64,000 bases of DNA from Hirschia sp964352025 (lineage in GTDB: Bacteria; Pseudomonadota; Alphaproteobacteria; Caulobacterales; Hyphomonadaceae). How positions within the stretch are numbered: position 1 is the stretch's first letter; every line of letters starts with the position of its first letter. The position numbers and the translations under genes are program-made. The stretch is from assembly GCA_964352025.1 (NCBI GenBank), contig CAYGPZ010000001.1, positions 620,001 through 684,000 of the forward strand. Direction: 5' to 3'. This document shows, one piece after another, positions 26,324 through 33,940 of this stretch. Below the pieces are notes generated by a model. The model saw only the letters and a program-made list of their open reading frames with translations. It had not been told where the DNA came from and did not search any database.

Positions 26324-27157
26324 CTATTCTTTTTTAATGTCGTGTGGCGTATCTAAGCCTTTGGGAGATTTTGTGAAAATCTCATATCCATCTTCAGTCA
26401 CACCGACAGAATGTTCAAATTGAGCTGTCAGTGAGCGGTCCCGTGTGACGGCAGTCCAACCATCTGGAAGCAGGGCGACATCTTTCTTACCGAGGTTAAT
26501 CATTGGCTCGATTGTAAAGATCATTCCTGCTTTAAGTTCGGGTCCAGTGCCGCGCTTTCCATAGTGTAGAATGTTAGGGGCGTCGTGGAAGAGTTTTCCT
26601 AGGCCGTGTCCGCAAAATGCTTCAACAACCGAGCATCTTTGTGCTTCAGCATATTCTTGAATGGCTGCTCCAATATCACCCGTCGTCGCTCCGGGCTTTA
26701 CTTCTGCTAGGCCGCGCAGAAGGCACTCATAAGTGATGTCTATCAAGCGCGCTGCTTTACGCTTTGCTTCTCCAGCCACATACATGCGCGAAGTGTCGCC
26801 ATGCCAACCATCAACTAGAGAAGTGATATCGATATTGAGAATGTCACCTTCTTTGAGTGGTTTTTTGTGCGTTGGAATACCGTGACAAACGACATGATTG
26901 ATCGATGTACAAAGAGAGTGACGATAGCCACGATACAGCATCGTTGCTGCAACGGAATCATTGTCGAATAGAAACTCACGGGCCAAATCATCCAAATGGC
27001 CTGTTGTTACACCTGGTTTGACTTCATCAACGAGCATATCAAGGCATCGCGCAGACAATTGTCCTGCTCTTTTCATGCCTTCAAACCCCTCCGGACCGTG
27101 TATGCGAATGGCACCGGTATTGCGAAGAGGCATGGTATTAGCGTCGATATAGTTCAT
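26324..27157 (-). CDS. map: Type I methionine aminopeptidase
   Basis: Map removes the N-terminal methionine from new proteins. The 277-residue protein starts with the alphaproteobacterial leader NTMPLRNTGAIRIHGPEGFEGM and then the pita-bread fold. NHVVCHGIP carries the substrate-binding His, and NIDITSLVDGWHGDTSRMY has the two metal Asp. The metal His lies in FCGHGLGKLFHDAPNI and the Glu in FTIEPMINLG. The ATG at 27157 is chosen on homology; the frame is open to a TTG at 27220 with no better ribosome binding site. It is the first gene of map-radC. Confidence 0.94.
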   Translation of the reverse strand: MNYIDANTMPLRNTGAIRIHGPEGFEGMKRAGQLSARCLDMLVDEVKPGVTTGHLDDLAREFLFDNDSVAATMLYRGYRHSLCTSINHVVCHGIPTHKKPLKEGDILNIDITSLVDGWHGDTSRMYVAGEAKRKAARLIDITYECLLRGLAEVKPGATTGDIGAAIQEYAEAQRCSVVEAFCGHGLGKLFHDAPNILHYGKRGTGPELKAGMIFTIEPMINLGKKDVALLPDGWTAVTRDRSLTAQFEHSVGVTEDGYEIFTKSPKGLDTPHDIKKE

Positions 27158-27481
27158 GGTGGGGTATTCCGAAATTATGTGTTCCACATTGTTAATGACC
27201 GATTGAAGAGCATCATTCAAGAGTGTGAATCGAATACACTTGAGATAGCAATCCTGAGATTATAGCGGGCTCGTGTCTATTGCGAGATTTTTTAGGAGAA
27301 GTATCAGCTTCAAATTGCTTAAACCGTTAGCACTAGGTGAGTGGGCATTAACCATAGATAGAAAAAATCGAATTCCCTATTTGATATGAACAGAAAACCA
27401 TTGGCTGTTAGGGTTTGCCCAGTAATTTTAAATGACGAGAATTTTGCTCTCGCAATCTATTACGTTGCCACGAGGTTTGAC

Positions 27482-28222
27482 GTGCAAAGCCATGAGATGA
27501 AAGCGCAACCCGATATCACAAGCCGCTTTCAAAAGTTGAGCAGGTTGGATGACGCTGCATTTGGAAAATTACTTAGCAAAGCAGGCCGTCAGAGAATGTT
27601 ATCTCAGCGTGCAGGATTGTTGTTGACGAATATTGCGTTTCGACAAGAGCTCAAATCTGTAGAAAAAGATCGACATATATCGCGTTTGATCTCGACTCTG
27701 GAGCTGACAGTTGGTGATTTCACCAAAGCGCATTTGGAACTGTCAGAATATGCAAATAATAATTTAGACCAGCTGTCATTAAAGCACGCGTTTGAACAAG
27801 GCCAGCCAACGCGAGCAAATACAATAGGAGTGTTTTGTAAAAAGCTTGATGCCACTCTAGCTGGCCTTAAAAACGGAACTCAGCTCAATAAATTAGAATG
27901 TATGGAGTTTGCAGACTTTATAATCGATGAATTGATCGTGGTGCTGCAAGATATCGTCAATTGTTTGGATGCTGATTTTGAAAAATTTATTCGGAAAAAT
28001 GCGGATAAAGAAGTCATGCGTCGTCAGAATGTAACTAAGGCGGTTGGCAAAATTAAAACGGCCGCCCATCAGTCAAATATGATTGCCTTCAACGCCAAAA
28101 TCGCCGCGGCAAGAGCAGGGGAATTTGGAGATGAATTTGGCGCTTTGACGGACGAAATTAAATGTATGTCCGATTGGATTAAACAATCATCAGAGGAAAT
28201 TATTGCCAGCGTAGAAGATTAG
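27482..28222 (+). CDS. Soluble chemoreceptor-like protein without membrane segments
   Basis: A protein of about 246 residues (278 if an upstream ATG at 27386 is used). The GTG at 27482 has GAGG 6 bases before it, so I prefer it. The first half resembles the PilJ/type IV pili MCP N-terminal domain: LLSKAGRQRMLSQRAGLLL is close to the family's AGRQRMLSQR signature. The last 60 residues (HQSNMIAFNAKIAAARAGEFG, then FGALTDEIKCMSDWIKQSSEE) look like a worn-down MCP signalling tip (compare [20 protein letters not shown]). There is no membrane segment and no HAMP. It may sense in the cytoplasm and bind CheW, or be a decaying receptor. It stands just upstream of the CinA-like gene. Confidence 0.65.
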   Translation: MQSHEMKAQPDITSRFQKLSRLDDAAFGKLLSKAGRQRMLSQRAGLLLTNIAFRQELKSVEKDRHISRLISTLELTVGDFTKAHLELSEYANNNLDQLSLKHAFEQGQPTRANTIGVFCKKLDATLAGLKNGTQLNKLECMEFADFIIDELIVVLQDIVNCLDADFEKFIRKNADKEVMRRQNVTKAVGKIKTAAHQSNMIAFNAKIAAARAGEFGDEFGALTDEIKCMSDWIKQSSEEIIASVED

Positions 28223-28269
28223 TCTCATGGTGAATGCAGACAATCATTCATGACGGAATTCAATTTTCT

Positions 28270-29037
28270 ATGGCTTCAAACGCTAAATCTGTAACAGCCG
28301 CCGTTTTGCTTATCGGTGATGAAATTCTTTCAGGCAGGACGCAGGATACCAATCTAAAAACAATTGCTGATTTTTTATCGCCTCTGGGTATTTCCGTGAA
28401 GCAAGCGCGTATCATTGCCGATGACAAACAGACTATAGTGGATACGGTGCGCGCCCTCAGCAAAGCCTATGATTATGTGTTTACGACTGGCGGCATTGGT
28501 CCCACGCATGACGATATCACGGCAGAATGTATAGCCGAAGCCTTTGGTGTGCCAATTAGCGTGCGTGATGATGCGCGCCAAATCTTGGAAGAATGGTATC
28601 ATCAAAAATCTGAAACCGTTACGGATATGCGGTTGAGAATGGCGAGAATTCCAGATGGGGCTGAACTCATACACAATCCAGTTTCCGCTGCACCAGGGTT
28701 TATATTGGAAAATGTGCATGTCATGGCAGGTGTGCCGCGAATTATGAAATCCATGTTGCATAATATAGGTCCGCGCCTAAAGGGCGGGGCTGTGGTCCAT
28801 TCGCGTACATTGCGGGCCAAGGGTTTGAAAGAAGGCGAGATTGCCAAAGGACTTGGAGAAATCGCGGTTAAAATGCCGGATTTAAGTTTTGGTTCCTATC
28901 CTTGGTTTGATGACAATGAATCGGGTGTCGCATTGGTTGTAAGAGGTACAGACCCGTCTCAGTTGGATGAGGCTGCTGCGGTGTTGAGTGAATTTGTGTC
29001 GGGTTTGGGGTTTTCTCCCGAAATTAGCGATAAATAA
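28270..29037 (+). CDS. CinA-like / molybdopterin-binding domain protein
   Basis: This 255-residue protein matches the MoaB/MogA-fold N-terminal domain of CinA (competence/damage-inducible protein A). AAVLLIGDEILSGRTQDTN, VFTTGGIGPTHDDIT and NPVSAAPGFILENVHVMAGVP are the family motifs. It lacks the C-terminal nicotinamide-mononucleotide deamidase domain of full CinA, as is usual in alphaproteobacteria, where the two are separate. The exact reaction is uncertain; pyrophosphatase activity is reported for related COG1058 domains. The ATG at 28270 fits homologues; an in-frame ATG at 28234 is possible. It follows the chemoreceptor-like gene closely. Confidence 0.85.
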   Translation: MASNAKSVTAAVLLIGDEILSGRTQDTNLKTIADFLSPLGISVKQARIIADDKQTIVDTVRALSKAYDYVFTTGGIGPTHDDITAECIAEAFGVPISVRDDARQILEEWYHQKSETVTDMRLRMARIPDGAELIHNPVSAAPGFILENVHVMAGVPRIMKSMLHNIGPRLKGGAVVHSRTLRAKGLKEGEIAKGLGEIAVKMPDLSFGSYPWFDDNESGVALVVRGTDPSQLDEAAAVLSEFVSGLGFSPEISDK

Positions 29038-29133
29038 TTAGAGCTGAGTGAAAAAATGTGAGTTTCTTTGCATTTGTTCACACAAACATCTTGCATTTAT
29101 ACATCGGGTCTGGGTAACAATGCCGCTTGATGT

Positions 29134-29220
29134 GCGGGCGTGGCGGAATTGGTAGACGCGCCAGACTTAAAATCTGTTGGCCGTAAGGCCGTGCCGGTTC
29201 GATTCCGGCCGTCCGTACCA
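29134..29220 (+). tRNA. tRNA-Leu (anticodon UAA)
   Basis: The 87-base sequence folds as a class II tRNA. The 5' GCGGGCG pairs with CGTCCGT, and GGTTCGATTCC forms the T arm. A long variable arm (TTGGCCGTAAGGCCGT) is typical of tRNA-Leu. The seven-base anticodon loop is CTTAAAA with TAA in the centre (29168-29170), and the terminal CCA is encoded. It reads TTA and TTG codons. Confidence 0.95.
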
Positions 29221-29327
29221 TCAAATTCTGTGTCTACCTCAGGGGTGGCCATGCAATCTTAAAATCAAGCATTTGGTGTTCGGGAATGACCGACTGTTGT
29301 TTGTGCACGACAGATGGGTGAATAAGA

Positions 29328-29353
29328 AAACGCCCCGCAAATGCGAGGCGTTT
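29328..29353 (-). terminator. Terminator of the TonB receptor gene
   Basis: AAACGCC (29328-29334) pairs with GGCGTTT (29347-29353), extended by CGCA/TGCG inside. On the minus strand the stem is followed by TTTTCTTATT. It lies 32 bases past the receptor stop. Confidence 0.75.
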
Positions 29354-29385
29354 AATTCGTTTTATAACTTCAGAAAACTGAAATT

Positions 29386-32300
29386 CTAGAATGTATAAGT
29401 TCCACCAAAAACAATACGGCGGTCAGGGTATCCGACGAAACAAGTCGGACCTGATTCAGTTACACATTTTTGAATTATTCTTTCTTCAGTCAGGTTGGTC
29501 GCTTCTACCCCAACGCTGAAGTTCTCTGTTACATCATAGTTCACGCTTGCGTTAAGCTGTCCTCTGTCGAGCGTGTGAACGGGGAAGCTGAGAGTACTAC
29601 TTCCGGATGTGTTTGCTCCACCACCAAAGTCCTGTGTGCGGAAGCCTTCACGCCATGTATATCTAGCGCGAGCTGATAGGCCATATTTCTCATAGTATAA
29701 AGTTGCATTGTATGCATTCTCCGAGAAATCAAGCAGGCCTCGGGGTATGCTAACATCACCAAGAACAGTTAAACCGCGTCCAGATGTTGTATCTACTGCA
29801 GAACCACCAGAAAATTCTTGCATGGTGTAGTTCGCAGCAATACCAAATCCTGAAGCCCAGCCTAAAGAGTCTTCAAAGCTAGAGAGGTCATATTGTGCTG
29901 CAAGCTCCCAACCGGACTGAGTTGTGGTGACTGGGTCATTGCCTGGTCTGGAGAAATCAACACACAGACCAGTGGTGTTTGGGTCTCCCAAAACGTTTGG
30001 AATAACATCAGGGTTAAAGACACCACCACCAGGACATGAGGGATTGGTTTCGCGAGAGAAGCTACCGTCACCATTATCGATCAGTAACGCTCCTTCAAAA
30101 TCGCTACCAAATATGTTGGTACGGTCTTTGGTGAAATAGCCGATGCTTAGAACGGCTGCCGGCGCAAAATACCATTCGGCAGAAAGGTCAATTGAAGTGA
30201 CCTCTTCTGGTTCCAGCCCTGGGTTTCCAAGTGATACTTGAGCGTTTTCACTTGTATCGAATGTGAAACCCGTACTTAGGCTCGTGAAGTTAGGGCGTCT
30301 AATGTCGGACCCATATCCAAAGCGCAACAGTATGTCTTCTCTTGGCTCTGCAACCAAATTGAAGCGCGGAAGTAAGAAGTCATAACTACCAGATGTTGCC
30401 TGGAGAGATCTCGCGCCGCTTGCGTCTTCTGGCCCAAATCCTATGGACTCAATTTCTGTTTCGATGAAACGAAGTCCGGCATTACCGCGGAAAATTCCAG
30501 CCGCGAAGTTTAGCTGACCATAAACGGAATTTGTTTCTTCCGTAATATCACGAAATGCATTCTGGTCTGAGGATAGACTTAAAACGTCAGGAGATGCGTC
30601 GTGTGCTGCAACAGCTGCTTCAATAGTGGCGAGCGTGCCATCCGGGTCTGAAAAGGATGCATCTGGATCAACAAGAAGGAAATTGCTGATGAATAAATCT
30701 CTTCCATCGGCGTCGCCAAAATTGGCTGGGCCTGTCACTAGAACACTAGAGAAGGTCGCGCCATTTGGGCTGTCACGAAGGTTACTAAATCCACCAATAC
30801 GGTCATCAATACCTTCAAATACGTGAGAGGATTTGTTGTACCGGAACCCAAATTCAACCGACTGCAAAAAATCAATGTCAGGAAAATCGTATTTTGCATC
30901 AATACGAAATGCATCTTCTTTGTTTTCGGTCGTGTTTCGTCCAATATCGACCTGATCGAGCACAAGGTTTGCTGGATTGGTTAGGTCGGCCATTGTGGGC
31001 GCGAACGGTGAGTCGAAATTAATACCGAATGCGAGTGAATCGCCTGATAAATCATATATAAAGGGCGTTGCATTATCATTCAGTAGTGTAACGCTTCTGA
31101 CGTCACCATCACCAGTCGTAAACGCAAGGGCTTGAGCTTCAAATCCAGCGATTATAGCGGCATGATTATCTATATCGGCATTCACCATCGCGCGTTGTTC
31201 TGGGCTTAATGCAAAATAATACCGATCATCACTTCCAGTTACGCCGTTTATGTTGAAGTCCTGCGAGTTTCGGAAGCGGACTTCTGTAATGAGAGGCGCG
31301 TTGGGGTTGAGGAAATTCAAAGTCGAGTTGAATGTTGGATTACTTGTTTCCGATTTTGACGTCGAAAGTTCAGCTTTAATTGTCCAGCTGTCTCTGCTCC
31401 ACTCTCCACCAAGTGAGAATATTTGGCTGTCTGTGATGCGGGATCCTGTTTCACTTGTGAAGCGTAGGTTACCGTCACTTGAATCATCAGTACCAACATC
31501 AACGATGGACGGTTCTACCAAGCCGGCTAGAGCCCCCGGTAGAGAACCTGCGCCTACGGCTGAATAATCTAAGGTTTCAAAAGCGGATGGCGCGTTTTGT
31601 GCGAAATTTCTTAAGTTGCTGATTCCAGAAGCTTGAAGTCTGTATTGGTCACGGCTTCTTTCTTGTTCGTTGATAATCGCATCAAAGCTGAATTTTAGCT
31701 CTTCATTCGGTGCCCATTCTAGGGTTGAGGCCAAGTTCAGTGTTTCGTAATCGTCGTTTTCCTGCTCTTGGACGAGGAATTGAATACCTTGGTAGGTATC
31801 GAACTGCGCACCAGGTGCAGAAGAGAGATTATCGCGGTCGGCACGAGGGCGGAAAGATACTGCCTCTTGTTCGGTGTAGCTACCTGTTATGACGAGGCCG
31901 ATTTCACCCGTCCCGACAGCCCATTTGTCACCATACGCCGCAGAGAATCTTGGCGTAATGCCTTCGGTACTTAGGCTGTTTTCTTCACCTTGAAGACGAA
32001 CACTAAGTAGCATGTCATTTAGGTCGAGCGGACGAATAGTTCTAAGGTTTACTGTACCACCGACGGAGCCTTCAATTGTTTTGGCTTCGGGTGCTTTGGT
32101 GACCTCAACGGCTGCAATAATAGCAGGGTTCACATCTTCAAAACTAATCCCGTTACGGCCAGAGCCAGATCCAACACTTGATACGCCGTTCACTTCCACG
32201 CGGTTTGCATTGGTCCCACGGATTTGAACGCCAGTACCGACACCAGCAGTACGTGTAATCTGTATACCTGTTATGTTTTCGAGAACTTCGGCGAGGTTTT

Positions 32301-32586
32301 GGTCGGGAAGCTTACCTATGTCCTCGGCTTTAATAACTTCCTTCAAGTTAGTCGCTACGCGTTTTTCAGTAAGAGCGCTAGCAAGAGATTGTCGTATTCC
32401 ACTAACGACAATTGTATCTTGTGTCAGTGTTTCGTCTTCTTGGGCGGCAGCGCCTTGTGCTGCATCGACTTGGTCTTGAGCTAATGCAGGTGATGTTAAA
32501 GAGAAGGCTGCACTGGCAAACAGAGCCGTGCGCCAGAAACTGTTAGTCCTGTTCAAGACAGAGTGGTTTTCCTTGTTGGCAGTCAT
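29386..32586 (-). CDS. TonB-dependent receptor, probably for alginate oligomers
   Basis: A very large outer-membrane receptor (1,066 residues) of the Caulobacter-type carbohydrate receptor family. The signal peptide ends near ALAQD. The plug domain has TIVVSGIRQSLASALTEKR, then DIGKLPDQNLAEVLENITG and VEVTKAPEAKTIEGSVGG. The barrel ends in the usual aromatic residue (GGTYTF). I chose the ATG at 32586 because GGGAGGA lies 7 bases before it. Its substrate is inferred: it lies next to a GntR repressor and the alginate lyase operon, and shares TTGGTAT-type sites with them upstream. It should bring alginate fragments across the outer membrane with TonB energy. It is transcribed apart from the lyases, in the opposite direction. 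Confidence 0.9.
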   Translation of the reverse strand: MTANKENHSVLNRTNSFWRTALFASAAFSLTSPALAQDQVDAAQGAAAQEDETLTQDTIVVSGIRQSLASALTEKRVATNLKEVIKAEDIGKLPDQNLAEVLENITGIQITRTAGVGTGVQIRGTNANRVEVNGVSSVGSGSGRNGISFEDVNPAIIAAVEVTKAPEAKTIEGSVGGTVNLRTIRPLDLNDMLLSVRLQGEENSLSTEGITPRFSAAYGDKWAVGTGEIGLVITGSYTEQEAVSFRPRADRDNLSSAPGAQFDTYQGIQFLVQEQENDDYETLNLASTLEWAPNEELKFSFDAIINEQERSRDQYRLQASGISNLRNFAQNAPSAFETLDYSAVGAGSLPGALAGLVEPSIVDVGTDDSSDGNLRFTSETGSRITDSQIFSLGGEWSRDSWTIKAELSTSKSETSNPTFNSTLNFLNPNAPLITEVRFRNSQDFNINGVTGSDDRYYFALSPEQRAMVNADIDNHAAIIAGFEAQALAFTTGDGDVRSVTLLNDNATPFIYDLSGDSLAFGINFDSPFAPTMADLTNPANLVLDQVDIGRNTTENKEDAFRIDAKYDFPDIDFLQSVEFGFRYNKSSHVFEGIDDRIGGFSNLRDSPNGATFSSVLVTGPANFGDADGRDLFISNFLLVDPDASFSDPDGTLATIEAAVAAHDASPDVLSLSSDQNAFRDITEETNSVYGQLNFAAGIFRGNAGLRFIETEIESIGFGPEDASGARSLQATSGSYDFLLPRFNLVAEPREDILLRFGYGSDIRRPNFTSLSTGFTFDTSENAQVSLGNPGLEPEEVTSIDLSAEWYFAPAAVLSIGYFTKDRTNIFGSDFEGALLIDNGDGSFSRETNPSCPGGGVFNPDVIPNVLGDPNTTGLCVDFSRPGNDPVTTTQSGWELAAQYDLSSFEDSLGWASGFGIAANYTMQEFSGGSAVDTTSGRGLTVLGDVSIPRGLLDFSENAYNATLYYEKYGLSARARYTWREGFRTQDFGGGANTSGSSTLSFPVHTLDRGQLNASVNYDVTENFSVGVEATNLTEERIIQKCVTESGPTCFVGYPDRRIVFGGTYTF

Positions 32587-32688
32587 TCCAATATCCTCCC
32601 ATTGGATTGTTTTTTGTATCCTTCGTCTTGATGCGAAGTGAGTATGAAGATGCAACAATTCATAAAGATTACCACAAAGTCAACCAAT

Positions 32689-32700
32689 TTGGTATACAAA
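32689..32700. promoter_or_regulatory. Candidate operator A (TTGGTATACAAA) upstream of the TonB receptor
   Basis: One base away from the perfect palindrome TTGGTATACCAA and the exact reverse complement of site C. It lies about 103 bp upstream of the receptor start, next to a possible -35 (TTGACT on the minus strand). Confidence 0.55.
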
Positions 32701-32708
32701 AATGGCTA

Positions 32709-32725
32709 AATTGGTAGGACCAATT
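32709..32725. promoter_or_regulatory. Candidate operator B (AATTGGT-AGG-ACCAATT)
   Basis: Perfect 7-bp inverted repeat around three bases, overlapping a second perfect palindrome ACCAATTGGT (32719-32728). It is 8 bp from site A, in the receptor promoter region. Confidence 0.5.
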
Positions 32726-32894
32726 GGTGTTATTGGTTCTTGTGTTGTAATATTGACACGATGCGATTGTGCGCCGAGGGCGGAAGAAATGTAGGTGGTG
32801 TGGGGGTAAATGGCGCGCAGGTGCGCGCTCTTCGTTACTGTAGTAACGGAATGGTGTTTATTGGTTGGCGTGATTTTGAGTTAAATCCGCTCGC

Positions 32895-33641
32895 TTATTG
32901 CTGCAGGGCGGATTTGAGGAATTGCTCTCTATTAGATGAGACTTTTCTTCTTGCTTCTTCTATCGCTTGCTGCTCTGAGGCATCCAAGAGGGCTTCAAGC
33001 AAGCGCGTGAAATGATGTTGCATTGCATGGCGCGCCGCATCTGGGTCTCGGTTTTTTAACGCTTCGAAAATATCTAGATGTTCTTTCACGCGATGGCTAG
33101 CGTCTGCGACACAAACTGCGGAGTAGACTTTCTTGACTTCGTCAATTTCATTCCGCATGCGCCACAGGTTTTCCATGAAAAATTCGTTTGCTTTGTTGCG
33201 TGTAGCCTTAGTTATCAGGTGATGAAAATTGCGATCGGCGAGCTCTCCATCATTAGATAGGGTGTCAGATCTGCTCATCTGGTCAATTGTGGCTTCCAGT
33301 CCCTTTAGCTCTTCATCTGTAATCATTGTTGCTGCTAATGCGGCGCTTTCTGATTCAAATAATAGCCTTGTTTGGGTTAGTTCAAAGGCGCTGACGCTTG
33401 GAAAGGTGTTTAGCGGTGTGCTGTTTTTGGGTAGAACATAAACACCAGACCCGACGCGAATATCGACACGGCCTAGGGCCTCCAGTGCGATTTCTGCTTC
33501 TCTTACGACAACGCGACTAACGTCAAACTTGTTTGCTAATACGCGCTCTCCCGGCAGGCGGGTGCCGGGTGGATATTGTCCACTCTCAATTAGATCCAGA
33601 ATCTCTTTTGCTATCTTTTGGTACAGTCTTTGGTCTGCCAT
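32895..33641 (-). CDS. FadR-family GntR transcriptional regulator of the alginate locus
   Basis: A 248-residue repressor. Residues 1-75 form the GntR winged helix (LYQKIAKEILDLIESG, LPGERVLANKFDVSRVVVREAEIALEALG). The rest is an FCD effector domain with likely metal-binding residues in RNFHHLITKA and AARHAMQHHF. In related proteobacterial loci such regulators respond to the alginate intermediate DEH or KDG. It sits between the TonB receptor (downstream, same strand) and the lyase operon (divergent). TTGGTAT motifs occur on both sides of its gene, so it likely controls receptor, lyases and itself. No other regulator is in the locus. Confidence 0.85.
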   Translation of the reverse strand: MADQRLYQKIAKEILDLIESGQYPPGTRLPGERVLANKFDVSRVVVREAEIALEALGRVDIRVGSGVYVLPKNSTPLNTFPSVSAFELTQTRLLFESESAALAATMITDEELKGLEATIDQMSRSDTLSNDGELADRNFHHLITKATRNKANEFFMENLWRMRNEIDEVKKVYSAVCVADASHRVKEHLDIFEALKNRDPDAARHAMQHHFTRLLEALLDASEQQAIEEARRKVSSNREQFLKSALQQ

Positions 33642-33699
33642 GAGTGAGCGCCTATCTAGTCTTCATTCGAATCCCCAGCATGTTGGGGTCGAATCTATA

Positions 33700-33711
33700 T
33701 TTGTATACCAA
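33700..33711. promoter_or_regulatory. Candidate operator C (TTTGTATACCAA)
   Basis: The exact reverse complement of site A. It lies 59 bp upstream of the regulator start, in the region shared with the divergent lyase operon, so it may serve autoregulation. Confidence 0.55.
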
Positions 33712-33741
33712 TATGTCATGCCAACTCAAGTTGCTGTGGAA

Positions 33742-33750
33742 TTGGTATAA
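33742..33750. promoter_or_regulatory. Candidate operator D (TTGGTATAA)
   Basis: Half-site with the TTGGTAT core in the divergent promoter region between the regulator and the PL6 lyase gene. Confidence 0.4.
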
Positions 33751-33850
33751 GCTTAAATTTGCTTCCGACAATTAATATCTACCCAAAGTAGCCTACATGT
33801 ATCAGGTTGTTGCGCCTATATGTGAAACAATTAAGCCTCAAAGAGTATAA

Positions 33851-33892
33851 TTGGTATGTATAAGTGGTTGACAATAACATATGTTGGTATCA
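33851..33892 (+). promoter_or_regulatory. Candidate PL6 promoter with operators E and F
   Basis: TTGGTATGTATAA (33851-33863) lies just before a perfect -35 TTGACA (33868-33873). TTGGTATCA (33884-33892) lies where the -10 region should be. A repressor binding both would cover the promoter. The -10 box itself is poor by eye, so the exact promoter is uncertain. Confidence 0.5.
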
Positions 33893-33940
33893 TTGTGAAT
33901 GGCAGATTAGTTAAACCTCATTTAAAGGGTGCGAGATGTT

